Origin: Aliishimia sp963922415
GTDB taxonomy: Bacteria > Pseudomonadota > Alphaproteobacteria > Rhodobacterales > Rhodobacteraceae
Length of the DNA stretch: 34,105 nucleotides
Assembly: GCA_963922415.1 (NCBI GenBank)
Contig: CAWUIP010000020.1
Location: 1 to 34,105, forward strand
Reading direction: 5' to 3'
In this document: positions 1 to 8,749 of the stretch, piece by piece
Position numbering within the stretch: the first letter of the stretch is position 1
How the letters are laid out: the number at the start of each line of letters is the position of its first letter
Notes under the pieces: model-generated
What the model saw: the letters and a program-made list of their open reading frames with translations, nothing else
What the model was told of the DNA's origin: nothing
The model's database searches: none
Made by a program: the position numbers and the translations under genes

Positions 1-808
1 AGAGCGTGATCGTGGCCGCAAACGGCACCCAAGCATAGCTGTCATCGGCAGTGGGTAGCGCGCGCAGCGACATCCACAAAACGATCGTCAAGCCCAGAGC
101 TGCGAGCGGCAGGGGTGCCAGCAAGAAGATTTCTGGCACGGAAAACCACTTGTCCCAGATGCGGTCGCTCACCAAGGGAGACGCGACAGAGACCGCCCCC
201 ATGCCCAAAACCAGCCCCCAGATGCCGCCCTTTGCCCAGGCCACGGCCTTGCGCTGTAGCTCTCCGGACGTTTTCAGGATCAGCCAAGCTGCCCCGATGG
301 CGCTGTAGCCGACGGTTAGGAACACGGCCGTGATGGCGGCGAAGACCCATGTGGCCCAGGTGAAATCGAGACCCATGATGTACTTGCCCAGCATGAAGCC
401 CTGCGACAGCGAGGTCAGCAAAGAACCTGCGTAAAACACCATATTCCAGGTGTGCTTCCAGGGCAGTGGGGCCTTTACGCGGAACTCGAACGCGACGCCG
501 CGCAGGATCAACCCCAAAAGCATCACAGCCACCGGCAGGTAGAGCGCCGTTAGGATCGTGCCATGTGCGGCTGGAAACGCCACCAGCAAGAGACCGACCG
601 CCAAGACCAACCAGGTTTCATTCGCGTCCCAGAAGGGCCCGATAGAGGCGACCATGATGTCCTTTTCCTCTTCAGTGGCGAAGGGGAAGAGCACGCCCAC
701 GCCAAGGTCAAAGCCATCAAGCACAACGTAGATCAGGATGGATACGCCCATTAGGGCCGCAAAGATCAGCGGCAAGGCCTGATCGGGGTCTGCGAAGATC
801 TGGTTCAT
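1..808 (-). CDS. cydB: Cytochrome bd-type quinol oxidase subunit II (partial, 3' end outside window)
   Basis: Subunit II of a membrane quinol oxidase that takes electrons from ubiquinol and reduces oxygen to water. The minus strand reads open from ATG at 806-808 to the window edge (about 269 codons). It begins MNQIFADPDQALPLIFAALM and contains the hallmark GFDLGVGVLFPF segment in the first helix, followed by FWDANETWLV and RGVAFEFR, all typical of CydB. Several hydrophobic membrane segments follow. It starts 5 bp after the cydA stop, so the two are one operon. The C-terminus is missing only because the window ends. Identification as CydB is firm; whether the enzyme carries heme d (bd proper) or is a cyanide-insensitive oxidase (CIO) cannot be decided from this subunit. 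Confidence 0.93.
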   Translation of the reverse strand, partial: MNQIFADPDQALPLIFAALMGVSILIYVVLDGFDLGVGVLFPFATEEEKDIMVASIGPFWDANETWLVLAVGLLLVAFPAAHGTILTALYLPVAVMLLGLILRGVAFEFRVKAPLPWKHTWNMVFYAGSLLTSLSQGFMLGKYIMGLDFTWATWVFAAITAVFLTVGYSAIGAAWLILKTSGELQRKAVAWAKGGIWGLVLGMGAVSVASPLVSDRIWDKWFSVPEIFLLAPLPLAALGLTIVLWMSLRALPTADDSYAWVPFAATITL

Positions 809-813
809 CGCGT

Positions 814-2193
814 CTACTCCGCCGGGATCTGCGCAACGGCCTGGCCCGCCAGCGGCGTGCGCGGCTTGGGCAGGTCACCCTGGCCCGCCTTCCGCGCCAG
901 ATAGAACAGAACGGCGATATAGGCGGTCAACAGGATTGCGTAGATCGATAAGTACCCAACAAGGGTCGTCCCGACATAGGGCGCGGGCACGTCCGCAACG
1001 GCCTGTTTTGTCGTCAGCACACCTTGGACAAGCCACGGCTGGCGGCCAATCTCGGTGGTGTACCACCCGGCAAGCGTTGCAACCCAGCCCGAAAAGGACA
1101 TTGGCACCAGCACAAAGAGGAGCGGTTTGGGCAGACGGTCCACTCCGCGCCGCCAGATCAGGGCCACCGACACCCAAGAGAGCAGAAGCATCGCCAGGCC
1201 CGTGCCCACCATGATCCGGAAGCTCCAGAACACAGGTGCGACCGGCGGGTGCAACGGTGTCCCATCCGCGGCCACAAAGTCGTTCAATCCCGGCACAACA
1301 CCATCTGCCTTATGGGTCAGGATCAGGCTCGCGCCGTTTGGCACTGCGATCTCCATCCGGTTTTCGCGCGCCTCTTCATCAGGAATGGCAAAAAGCAAAA
1401 GCGGCACATTCGGCCCGGTCTCCCAATTACCCTCCATCGCGGCGACCTTTTGCGGCTGGTGTTCCAGCGTATTCAGCCCGTGCATATCACCTGCATAGAT
1501 CTGGATCGGGATCAGCAGCGCGCCCAGCATAAGCCCCGTGCGCAGGCTGGCCTTCACAGCCTCGCCACGATCACCAACCAGCCACCGGAACGCACTTAGA
1601 CCGGCAACCAGGAACGCAACCGTCAAGCCACTGGCGAGCAGCATGTGGACAAGCCGGTATGGCATGGAGGGGTTGAAAATGATTGCCCACCAATCGGTCG
1701 CAAAGGCCACACCATCGCGCATCTCGAACCCGGCGGGCGTGTGCATCCAAGAGTTTAGCACCAGGATCCAAAACGCACTCATCGTGGTGCCAAAGGCCAC
1801 AAGGAAGGTCGACGTCGTGTGCAGCCAGGGCGGAACACGCGACCAACCAAACAGCATGATGCCCAGAAACACCGCCTCTAGGAAGAATGCCGTCAAGACC
1901 TCATAAGCGAGGAGTGGGCCCGCGATGTTGCCGACGGTTTCCATAAAGCCGGGCCAATTGGTGCCGAACTGGAACGACATCGTGATGCCCGAAACCACGC
2001 CCATCGCAAAGCTGAGCGCAAAGACTTTGACCCAGAACTGATAGGCGTCTTTCCAATGCTGCCGGCCTGTCATGGTCCATCGCAGCTTGAAGAACAACAA
2101 CACCCAGCCCAGCGCGATGGTGATCGTCGGGAACAGGATGTGAAACGAGATATTCGCGCCAAACTGAATGCGCGACAAAAGCAACGTGTCCAT
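814..2193 (-). CDS. cydA: Cytochrome bd-type quinol oxidase subunit I
   Basis: Heme-bearing subunit of the quinol oxidase, about 459 aa and polytopic. The N-terminal SRIQFGANISFHILFP carries the His that in this family binds the high-spin heme. The internal YRLVHMLLAS supplies the second conserved His, and the Met of VPMSFSGWVATLAGW fits the third heme ligand. The quinol region LEHQPQKVAAMEGNW is present, but the Q-loop is short, and GWYTTEIGRQPWLVQG matches the CIO-like branch. An in-frame GTG at 2205 would add four residues; ATG at 2191-2193 is preferred because GAGG lies about 8 nt upstream. It is the first gene of cydAB. Such oxidases are used at low oxygen or when cytochrome oxidases are inhibited. 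Confidence 0.93.
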   Translation of the reverse strand: MDTLLLSRIQFGANISFHILFPTITIALGWVLLFFKLRWTMTGRQHWKDAYQFWVKVFALSFAMGVVSGITMSFQFGTNWPGFMETVGNIAGPLLAYEVLTAFFLEAVFLGIMLFGWSRVPPWLHTTSTFLVAFGTTMSAFWILVLNSWMHTPAGFEMRDGVAFATDWWAIIFNPSMPYRLVHMLLASGLTVAFLVAGLSAFRWLVGDRGEAVKASLRTGLMLGALLIPIQIYAGDMHGLNTLEHQPQKVAAMEGNWETGPNVPLLLFAIPDEEARENRMEIAVPNGASLILTHKADGVVPGLNDFVAADGTPLHPPVAPVFWSFRIMVGTGLAMLLLSWVSVALIWRRGVDRLPKPLLFVLVPMSFSGWVATLAGWYTTEIGRQPWLVQGVLTTKQAVADVPAPYVGTTLVGYLSIYAILLTAYIAVLFYLARKAGQGDLPKPRTPLAGQAVAQIPAE

Positions 2194-2313
2194 GGGCAGC
2201 CTCACTCATGCGGTTCCCACCAGAAATATTAACACATCTTCATGTGTCATCCCGCGTGCGACTGCACACCGCGCGACAGGCCGCCGCGTGACATTCTGTC
2301 AATCCAGCGGCGT
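2194..2313 (-). promoter_or_regulatory. Upstream region of cydAB with small inverted repeat
   Basis: This 120-bp gap between the aminotransferase stop and cydA must hold the cydAB promoter. A perfect 6-bp inverted repeat, ACACAT-CTTC-ATGTGT (2232-2247), lies about 40 bp upstream of the start next to an AT-rich TTAATATTT. No convincing -35/-10 pair or FNR-like TTGAT-N4-ATCAA site is seen, so the regulator is unknown. No clear terminator for the aminotransferase is visible here. Confidence 0.3.
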
Positions 2314-3663
2314 TTAGGCGGCGGCAAGGCCCTTATCCAGCGCGCTCAGAATGCTGTTCACCTCGTCTTCAGTGATCACCAGCGGCGGGGACATCATGAT
2401 GTTGTTGCCCGATATGCGGACCATGCAGCCGGCCTCGTACGTGGCCTTTTGGATGCGGGCCATTGTGTCTTTGTCCATCGCAGCCTTCGCGCCGCGGTCA
2501 CTCACGATCTCAAGCCCGGTCATGAGGCCGTGTCCACCGCGCACATCGCCCACGATGCCGTGCTTGTCGGCAAGCTTCTGGGCCCCTTCGAACATTTGCG
2601 TTCCACGCAGGCCCGCGTTGGTCTTCGTATCAAGCCGCTGGGTTTCTTCCAGGCAGGCGACAACGGCAGCCGCACCCACCGGGTGCGCGGAGTATGTGTA
2701 GCCATGGTAAATGCCTGCATCTGCTCCTGGGGCTTCGAAAACCTCAGCCACTTTGCCCGAAACCAGCGCCGCCCCCACAGGGAAATAGGCCGACGTTATG
2801 CCCTTCGCTGTCGACATCATATCCGGCTGCACCCCGAAATGGCGCGAGCCCGACCAACTGCCGGTGCGTCCAAAGCCCGTGATCACTTCGTCGGCGATCA
2901 TCAGAATGCCGTGCCGATCACAGATCTCACGCATCAGCGTCATAAAGCTTTGATCCGGGACGATCACACCGCCGGCGCCTTGGATCGGCTCCATGATGAA
3001 CGCCGCGATAGAGCCTGCCCCCTGAAACGCAATCTCGTCCTCCATCGTTTGCGCGATCAGCTGCGCAAGCTTGGCCGGGTCGGTCTCGTGGAACGGGTTG
3101 CGGTAGGTATAGGGGCTGGGCATGTGAAAGCAGCCCGGCAAAAGCGGCTCGTACGGGATGCGGAACCGGTTGTTGCCGTTCACCGAGGCGCCGCCAAAAT
3201 GCGTGCCGTGATAGCCTTTCTTGAGGCTCAGGAACTTCGTGCGATTCGGCTCACCCTTAATACGGTGGTACTGGCGCGCCAGCCGCAGGCAGGTCTCAAC
3301 CGAATCCGATCCACCAGAGGTGAAAAACACCCGCTCCATCCCGTCTTCGGCAAAGAACTCGCGCACCATATAGGACGCCTCAATCGCGGTCGGGTTCGTC
3401 GTGCCCGCAAAGGCCGAATAATAGGGCAGCTCAAAAAGTTGATCCGAAATCGCGCGCTTCAGCTTCTCGTTCGAATAGCCAAGGTTCACACACCACAGAC
3501 CGCCGACCGCATCGATGGTCTTGTGCCCATCAATGTCGATGATGGAGCTGTCTTCCGCCTTACAAATAATGGCTGGTGGATCGTCTTGCATCGCGCCTTG
3601 ATGGCCCATGGGGTGCCACAGGTGACGGGCATTGTTCTCGCGCAAAAAGTTGTCGTCTTTCAT
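2314..3663 (-). CDS. Class III (omega) aminotransferase, PLP-dependent
   Basis: Fold-type I transaminase of the beta-alanine/taurine/putrescine:pyruvate group, 449 aa, cytosolic. The start ATG at 3661-3663 has GGAGG 6 nt upstream; the open frame extends further back, but without homology. Features seen: N-terminal HLWHPMGHQGAM, the PLP phosphate-binding FTSGGSDSVETCLRLAR, the PLP-contacting Asp in ADEVITGFGRTG, and the Schiff-base lysine in STAKGITSAYFPVGA. The length is normal for the family. It faces the ABC transporter operon across a 213-bp divergent region, which suggests that its amino donor is the imported compound or a breakdown product. The exact substrate cannot be read from the sequence; taurine, beta-alanine and a diamine are all possible. 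Confidence 0.88.
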   Translation of the reverse strand: MKDDNFLRENNARHLWHPMGHQGAMQDDPPAIICKAEDSSIIDIDGHKTIDAVGGLWCVNLGYSNEKLKRAISDQLFELPYYSAFAGTTNPTAIEASYMVREFFAEDGMERVFFTSGGSDSVETCLRLARQYHRIKGEPNRTKFLSLKKGYHGTHFGGASVNGNNRFRIPYEPLLPGCFHMPSPYTYRNPFHETDPAKLAQLIAQTMEDEIAFQGAGSIAAFIMEPIQGAGGVIVPDQSFMTLMREICDRHGILMIADEVITGFGRTGSWSGSRHFGVQPDMMSTAKGITSAYFPVGAALVSGKVAEVFEAPGADAGIYHGYTYSAHPVGAAAVVACLEETQRLDTKTNAGLRGTQMFEGAQKLADKHGIVGDVRGGHGLMTGLEIVSDRGAKAAMDKDTMARIQKATYEAGCMVRISGNNIMMSPPLVITEDEVNSILSALDKGLAAA

Positions 3664-3876
3664 GGGGAGCCTCCGAACCGGGTTGGTCTCACTTGGCCAC
3701 GAAATCGATATTCGCACAATCCCTTCCATCGACCTGCGACATTACTGATTGCCTAAAATTCAGGCAGGCGTCAAAAGAATAGACAGAAAAGCCGCCGCTT
3801 GGCCGGGACTCGTCGTTCAGTTCGGCACAAGCCAAGCGTAACGTGCCGCGGATAACACGACCTGGGAGATCCAAAG
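3664..3876. promoter_or_regulatory. Divergent control region between aminotransferase and transporter operon
   Basis: This 213-bp region serves both divergent transcription units. It contains a compact inverted repeat, TGCCT-N7-AGGCA (3750-3766), that looks like a dimeric operator. It also has a perfect 8-bp arm pair CGCTTGGC (3796-3803) and GCCAAGCG (3831-3838), separated by 27 bp, close to the transporter start. No regulator gene is adjacent; the LysR gene at 10650 is the nearest candidate. Operator roles are inferred from symmetry and position only. Confidence 0.4.
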
Positions 3877-4884
3877 ATGTTGAAACGAACCCTTACAGCC
3901 TTTGCGGCGGCCGCCATGACGGCTGGCCTTGCCTGGGCTGAAACCGACATGCCGTTTGCGCTGGACTGGAAGTTTGAAGGCCCCTCCGCGCCCTACTTTG
4001 CCGCGATTGACAATGGCCATTTCGAAGCCGCGGGCCTGAGCGTTGAGATTTCGGCGGGCCAAGGCTCGCTCGACGCGATCCCAAAGGTCGCGACAGGTGC
4101 CTTCCCGATCGGCTTTGCCGACATCAACTCACTGATCAAGTTCCTCGATCAAAATCCCGGCGCGCCAGTGACCGCCGTGATGATGGTCTATGACAAGCCG
4201 CCCTTTGCCATCGTGGGCCGCAAATCGCTGGGCGTGTCCGAGCCGAAAGACTTGGAAGGCCGCGTCTTGGGCGCCCCGCCTCCAGATGGCGCCTGGGCGC
4301 AGTTCCCGGCTTTTGCGTCGGCCAATGCGCTGGACGTAGATAAAATCACCGTTGAGCCGGTTGGGTTCCCGACGCGCGAGCCGATGCTGGCCGAGGGCAA
4401 CGTGGCCGCTGTGACCGGATTTAGCTTTTCGTCCTTCCTGAACCTCGTCCGCTTGGGCGTGCCAGAAGACGATATCTCGACCATCCTGATGGCGGACTAT
4501 GGCCTGGCGCTGTACGGCAACGCGATCATCGTGAATACGGACTTCGCAAGCGCGAACCCGGATGCGGTGACTGGTTTCCTGACGGCCGTCGCCGCCGGGT
4601 GGAAGGACGCGATTGCCGATCCTGCGAAGGCCATCGAAAGCCTGATTGAACGCAACCCGGCGGCAGACGCCGCTTTGGAAGAGCGCCGCCTGCAACTTGC
4701 AATCGATGCCAATGTGATGACCGATTACGCCACCGCGAATGGCATGGGCGGCATTGACGCTGCGCGTATGGACAAGGCGCTGTCCCAATTGGGTGAGACC
4801 TATGAGTTCACATCGGCACCCGTCGCGGAACTCTATTTCACAGATGCCTATCTGCCCGCCGCCGATGCGCGGATGTTGAAGTAA
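3877..4884 (+). CDS. ABC transporter substrate-binding protein, NMT1/THI5-like (NitT/TauT type)
   Basis: Periplasmic ligand-binding protein of 335 aa. A signal peptide (MLKRTLTAFAAAAMTAGLAWA, cleavage after AWA) precedes a mature domain starting near ETDMPFALDWKFEG. The stretch DWKFEGPSAPYFAAIDNGHF is the classic opening of NMT1/THI5-type binding proteins (binding a small ligand behind a conserved W/Y pocket). Later segments such as FADINSLIKF and GPPPDGAWAQFPAF-like sequence fit the same fold. The start has a GGGAG ribosome site. It is the first gene of an operon with an ATPase and a permease. Members of this family bind sulfonates, nitrate, pyrimidine precursors or other organic ligands, so the ligand cannot be named. 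The downstream enzymes hint at a diamino or cyclic-amide compound. Confidence 0.87.
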   Translation: MLKRTLTAFAAAAMTAGLAWAETDMPFALDWKFEGPSAPYFAAIDNGHFEAAGLSVEISAGQGSLDAIPKVATGAFPIGFADINSLIKFLDQNPGAPVTAVMMVYDKPPFAIVGRKSLGVSEPKDLEGRVLGAPPPDGAWAQFPAFASANALDVDKITVEPVGFPTREPMLAEGNVAAVTGFSFSSFLNLVRLGVPEDDISTILMADYGLALYGNAIIVNTDFASANPDAVTGFLTAVAAGWKDAIADPAKAIESLIERNPAADAALEERRLQLAIDANVMTDYATANGMGGIDAARMDKALSQLGETYEFTSAPVAELYFTDAYLPAADARMLK

Positions 4885-4890
4885 AGGCTT

Positions 4891-4920
4891 GCCCGGCGCA
4901 GGGATCCGCTTGCGCCGGGC
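4891..4920 (+). terminator. Intra-operon GC-rich hairpin between binding protein and ATPase
   Basis: A perfect 10-bp inverted repeat, GCCCGGCGCA (4891-4900) and TGCGCCGGGC (4911-4920), with a 10-nt loop, lies 6 nt after the binding-protein stop and 6 nt before the ATPase start. There is no U-tract, so it is not a full intrinsic terminator. Such hairpins between binding protein and membrane components often stabilise the upstream mRNA or reduce downstream expression, giving excess binding protein. That role is inferred. Confidence 0.6.
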
Positions 4921-4926
4921 CATCTC

Positions 4927-5709
4927 ATGACGAACCTCATCGACATCAAAGGCGTCCGCCACGCCTACCGCACCGATAGCGGGCCACTGCCTGTGCTGGA
5001 TGGGCTGGATCTGTCCGTGCCAGAGGGCGGTTTTGCCGCCGTTGTGGGCCCATCGGGCTGCGGCAAGTCCACACTCACACGGTTGGTGGCTGGGCTGATG
5101 AAGCCGGACGCGGGCGAGGTTTGGCTGCACGGCGATCTGGTCAAAGGACCGCGGTCGACCGTCGGAATGGCGTTCCAAAACCCGGTTTTGCTGGAATGGC
5201 GCAGCATTCTGGCCAATGTCATGCTGCCGCTTGAGATCGTGTCGTCGGACATGACCAAGCGCCAGCAAGAGGACCGCGCGCGGCAGCTTCTGGCCCTCGT
5301 CGGCCTAGAAGGGTTTGAAGACAAACGCCCCTCCGAATTGTCGGGCGGCATGCGCCAGCGCGCTTCGCTGTGCCGCGCCATCGTGCATAAGCCTGAAGTG
5401 TTGATCCTGGATGAACCCTTTGGCGCGCTCGACGCCTTCACGCGCGAGGATCTGTGGCAGACCATGCACAAAGTGAAGGCTGAAGAGCCCTTTACCGGCG
5501 TTTTGATCACCCATGACCTGCGCGAAAGCCTGTTTCTGGCCGATCAAGTCGTCGTCCTGTCAGGCCGCCCGGCCCGCACGCAATACGTCATGGACGTGCA
5601 CCTGAAAGGCCCCCGCGACATCGAACAGCTGTACACCCCCGAAAGCGCCGAGGCCCTGAACATCCTACGCCAGCAGATCCGTATCGCCCAAGGACGAGAC
5701 GCGGCATGA
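4927..5709 (+). CDS. ABC transporter ATP-binding protein (NitT/TauT/SsuB type)
   Basis: Cytoplasmic ATPase of 260 aa that powers uptake with the neighbouring permease. Walker A GPSGCGKST lies at residues 41-49, the Q-loop is GMAFQNPVLLEWR, the ABC signature ELSGGMRQRASLCRA starts near residue 137, Walker B VLILDEPFGALD is near 158-169, and the H-loop is LITHDLRESLFLAD. Every catalytic motif is intact, and the length fits SsuB/TauB-like proteins. Its stop overlaps the permease start by 4 bp (ATGA), indicating translational coupling. An intergenic hairpin separates it from the binding-protein gene. Confidence 0.92.
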   Translation: MTNLIDIKGVRHAYRTDSGPLPVLDGLDLSVPEGGFAAVVGPSGCGKSTLTRLVAGLMKPDAGEVWLHGDLVKGPRSTVGMAFQNPVLLEWRSILANVMLPLEIVSSDMTKRQQEDRARQLLALVGLEGFEDKRPSELSGGMRQRASLCRAIVHKPEVLILDEPFGALDAFTREDLWQTMHKVKAEEPFTGVLITHDLRESLFLADQVVVLSGRPARTQYVMDVHLKGPRDIEQLYTPESAEALNILRQQIRIAQGRDAA

Positions 5710-6467
5710 CATTCCGGCAAGTCGGCGTTCCCGTCCTCGCGATCGTGATTTTTGGCCTTTTTTGGGAGTGGCTGGTCTGGGCCAATGGCTGGCCGAACTA
5801 CAAGATGGCCTCGCCCTCCGACATCTGGCCCGCCTTCTGGAAATTCCGTTGGCTGTTTCTGGAATACGGTTGGGACACGCTGTGGCGGACGGTGGTGGGG
5901 CTGCTTTTGTCAGTCGTGTTCGGCGTGTTTCTGGGCATGATCATGGGGCTAAGCCGCACGATGCGCGACGCGCTGTATCCCTTGTTGGTCGGCTTTAACG
6001 CAATTCCCAAGGCGACTGTCGTGCCGATCATTGCGCTGATGTTCGTGGGTCAGCATGACATGAACACGATCCTGATCGCTTTTCTGATCTCATTCTTTCC
6101 GATTGCGGTGTCCGTTTCCATCGGCCTTTCGACCTTGGAACCCGAATATCGCGATATCCTGGCGGCCTTGGGCGCGTCGCGCTTCACGATCTTTTGGAAA
6201 ATTGCTCTGCCGAAGACACTGCCGGAGTTCTTTGGTGCGCTCAAAGTCGCCGTCACGCTGGCCTTTATCGGGACGAACCTGATGGAGATCGTCGAGCCGC
6301 ACGGGCGCGGCCTCGGGCACCTTTTTGACAGCGGCAAAATCAGTGCCGACTACCCGCTGATGTTCGCGGTTCTCATCGCGCTCGCGCTGATGGGGATCCT
6401 TCTCTACTACATTGTGGTGGCGCTGGAGCGCGTCTTTGCCGGATGGGCCGACCGCGCCCCGACCTAG
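5706..6467 (+). CDS. ABC transporter permease (NitT/TauT/SsuC type)
   Basis: Inner-membrane permease of 253 aa with about six hydrophobic helices. The EAA cytoplasmic loop is visible as LEPEYRDILAALGASRFTIF followed by WKIALPKTLPEFFGALK, the contact site for the ATPase. Other family features are YPLLVGFNAIPKATVVPI and a C-terminal membrane segment LIALALMGILLYYIVVALE. The start overlaps the ATPase stop by 4 bp. It completes a one-permease, one-ATPase importer of the NitT/TauT superfamily; the permease probably acts as a homodimer. The substrate is unknown. Confidence 0.9.
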   Translation: MTFRQVGVPVLAIVIFGLFWEWLVWANGWPNYKMASPSDIWPAFWKFRWLFLEYGWDTLWRTVVGLLLSVVFGVFLGMIMGLSRTMRDALYPLLVGFNAIPKATVVPIIALMFVGQHDMNTILIAFLISFFPIAVSVSIGLSTLEPEYRDILAALGASRFTIFWKIALPKTLPEFFGALKVAVTLAFIGTNLMEIVEPHGRGLGHLFDSGKISADYPLMFAVLIALALMGILLYYIVVALERVFAGWADRAPT

Positions 6468-6546
6468 GCCAAGCCATCTCACACAGGATTTGCAGGCCTT
6501 CCGATTATCGGGTCTAACTGCACGGCAATGAGCGGACGGAGGACCC

Positions 6547-7590
6547 ATGCCACAGGTCATAGACAATCTCTGGCGCGGCGCGGGCCTTTTGCCGGATGTG
6601 GCGCGCGCGTTTAGCGATCCAAGCGGCGTGGCGCACTTGCTAGAAAAATGTCCCGCCCATGCCGAAACGCCGCTCCACGCTGCGACCCTCCTGGCCGAGG
6701 CGGCGGGCGTCGCTTCGGTTTGGATCAAGGACGAGCGCGCCCGTATGGGGCTAGGCAGTTTCAAAGCGCTGGGGGCAGCGTATGTGATCGCGCGCGCGGC
6801 CGCCGCGACAGAGCCAGCGGACTGGTCTTCGGCGCTGGCAGGACAATGCTATGTCACTGCCAGCGCAGGCAATCACGGGCTGTCGGTCGCGGCTGGGGCC
6901 CGGCTTTTTGGCGCGCGGGCGGTGATCTATATCGCCGAAACCGTGCCGCAGGCCTTTGCCGACCGCCTGGCCGGTTTCGGCGCAGAGGTGGTGCGCGCCG
7001 GTGCGACGTATGAGGAGAGCATGGCCGCGGCAGAGGCCGACGCGCGCGACAGCGGCTGGACGCTCCTATCGGACAGCACTTGGGAGGGATACACCGAACC
7101 CGGCCTGCGCGTCATGGAGGGGTATCTGCAATTGGCCGTGGAAGCCGCGCAGCAGGTGCCGCAGCCCCCAACGCATATCCTATTACAGGCAGGTGTCGGC
7201 GGCATGGCCGCTGCGGTCGCCGCCTATGCCCGCCGTGTTTGGGCCGATGCGCCGCAGATCCTGGTGGTCGAACCCACGCACGCGCCTGCGCTTATGGAGA
7301 GCATTCGCGCAGGCGGCGTGGTCACGGCGGACGGGCCAGTATCGGCCATGGGGCGGCTTGATTGCAAAACCCCGTCACAAGTCGCCCTGGCGGCGCTTTC
7401 CCGAGACGCGGACCAGTTTGTGACCATCACCGAGGCCGAAGCGTCGGCAGGCGTTGCGACACTGGGGGAACACGGGTTTGCGACCACCCCGTCTGGAGGC
7501 GCAGGTCTTGCGGCGTTGCTTGCTGGGCTTGACCTTGGCGCGGACGCGCGCGTCTTGACCATTCTCAGTGAAGGGCCAGAGGATGGCTGA
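6547..7590 (+). CDS. Diaminopropionate ammonia-lyase family PLP enzyme
   Basis: Fold-type II PLP enzyme, 347 aa. Diaminopropionate ammonia-lyase (DpaL, E. coli YgeX) converts 2,3-diaminopropionate to pyruvate and two ammonia. Seen here: substrate-loop TPLHAATLLAEAAGV, the PLP lysine in GLGSFKALGAAY (K73), the cofactor Asn loop TASAGNHGLSVA, the DpaL-specific DSTWEGYTEPGLRVMEGY, THILLQAGVGGMAAAV, and VVEPTHAPALM. These favour DpaL over ordinary threonine dehydratase or the EutB branch. It is somewhat short at the C-terminus compared with YgeX, ending in LTILSEGPEDG. GGAGG precedes the ATG by 5 nt. It overlaps the M24 gene, so the two are co-translated. The substrate in this cluster may be a derivative of diaminopropionate. 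Confidence 0.8.
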   Translation: MPQVIDNLWRGAGLLPDVARAFSDPSGVAHLLEKCPAHAETPLHAATLLAEAAGVASVWIKDERARMGLGSFKALGAAYVIARAAAATEPADWSSALAGQCYVTASAGNHGLSVAAGARLFGARAVIYIAETVPQAFADRLAGFGAEVVRAGATYEESMAAAEADARDSGWTLLSDSTWEGYTEPGLRVMEGYLQLAVEAAQQVPQPPTHILLQAGVGGMAAAVAAYARRVWADAPQILVVEPTHAPALMESIRAGGVVTADGPVSAMGRLDCKTPSQVALAALSRDADQFVTITEAEASAGVATLGEHGFATTPSGGAGLAALLAGLDLGADARVLTILSEGPEDG

Positions 7591-8749
7591 GCGATCCTTG
7601 ATCTTCCCAAGGGTCGAATTCGAAGCGCGCGTGGTGCGGTTGCAGGCCGCCATGGCAGATCAAGGCATCGACGCGCTCCTTCTGACGACGCCCGCGGATA
7701 TCTTCTATGTCACGGGCTTCTTAACCCGCTTTTGGGAAAGCCCCGCGCGTCCTTGGTTCATTATCGTCCCAGAAACAGGCGCCCCAATCGCCGTGATCCC
7801 CGCCATCGGCGCCGACCTTATGGGGCAGACGTGGATTAATGATATCCGCACCTGGGACGCGCCCGACCCGGCTGATGACGGCATAAGCCTCCTGACCGAA
7901 ACGCTCGCCAATAAAGTCGCACCGACAGGGGCAATTGCCGTTCCAATGGGGCTTGAGACGCACTTGCGCATGCCAATCGGGGACTATCTGCGCGTGGTCG
8001 AGGCCCTAGCGCCCCGTCGGTTCATCGACGGAACAAGGGCCATCCAGCGCACGCGCGAGATCAAAAGCCCCGCCGAGATCGAAAAGATCCGGGCCATCTG
8101 CGAGATAGCCGCAACCGCATTTGCGCAAGTGGGGGACATCGCGGACATTGGCCGCCCGCTCAGCGCGGTCTTTCGCGATTTCCAAGCACTCCTGTTACAT
8201 GCGGGCGCAGATTGGGTCAGCTACCTTGCAAGTGCCGCAGGCCAGGACGGCTACACGGACGTCATATCACCTGCCACGGACACGGCCTTGCAAGCAGGCG
8301 ATGTCCTCATGCTGGACACAGGCGCGGTGAAAGACGGCTATTTCTGCGACTTTGACCGCAACTTCTTCCTGGGTCGCCCATCGGACGCAGTGCGGCGCGC
8401 GCAAGAGGCGCTCTGGTTGACGACCGAGGAGACCTTGGCGGCCTTGCGCCCCGGCATGCTGGCCTGCGATGCGCACCGTTTGCTATCCGACGGGCTGACA
8501 AAACGGGGGGGCATCGCGGGCGGCGGGCGGTTGGGCCATGGGCTTGGGCTCAATCTGACCGAGTGGCCGTCTTTTACGCCGAAGGATATCACTGAATTGC
8601 GCGCGGGCATGGTCCTGACGCTGGAGCCTTCGGCCATCGTCGATGGCGCGCGGTTTCTGGTTCATGAGGAAAACATCGTGCTGCGCGACGACGGTCCAGA
8701 GCTTCTGTCGCCGCGCGCACCACAGACCGGAACGGAACTGCCGATATGA
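7583..8749 (+). CDS. M24 family metallohydrolase (Xaa-Pro peptidase/creatinase-like)
   Basis: Cytosolic pita-bread hydrolase of 388 aa: a creatinase-like N-terminal domain (to about residue 140) followed by the M24 catalytic domain. The five metal ligands expected of dimetal M24 enzymes can be placed: Asp in MLDTGAV, Asp in FCDFDRNFFLG, His in GHGLGLNLTEW, Glu in LTLEPSAIV, and Glu in VHEENIVL. The start is taken as ATG 7583, 8 nt after AAGGG and overlapping the upstream stop by 8 bp; an in-frame GTG at 7568 is less likely. In ectoine-utilisation loci a relative (EutD/DoeA) opens a cyclic amidine ring. With a DpaL-like neighbour, hydrolysis of an amide or cyclic amide of a diamino acid is plausible but unproven. 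Confidence 0.85.
   Translation: MAERSLIFPRVEFEARVVRLQAAMADQGIDALLLTTPADIFYVTGFLTRFWESPARPWFIIVPETGAPIAVIPAIGADLMGQTWINDIRTWDAPDPADDGISLLTETLANKVAPTGAIAVPMGLETHLRMPIGDYLRVVEALAPRRFIDGTRAIQRTREIKSPAEIEKIRAICEIAATAFAQVGDIADIGRPLSAVFRDFQALLLHAGADWVSYLASAAGQDGYTDVISPATDTALQAGDVLMLDTGAVKDGYFCDFDRNFFLGRPSDAVRRAQEALWLTTEETLAALRPGMLACDAHRLLSDGLTKRGGIAGGGRLGHGLGLNLTEWPSFTPKDITELRAGMVLTLEPSAIVDGARFLVHEENIVLRDDGPELLSPRAPQTGTELPI

Noticed and set aside
2242..3756. Long plus-strand open frame (504 codons) opposite the aminotransferase
   Set aside because: Mirror of a clear gene in GC-rich DNA; the protein is rich in His/Arg with no domain, and the minus strand has full aminotransferase motifs.
4129..5268. 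379-codon minus-strand frame over binding protein and ATPase
   Set aside because: Antisense shadow; crosses two well-supported genes and has no family motif.
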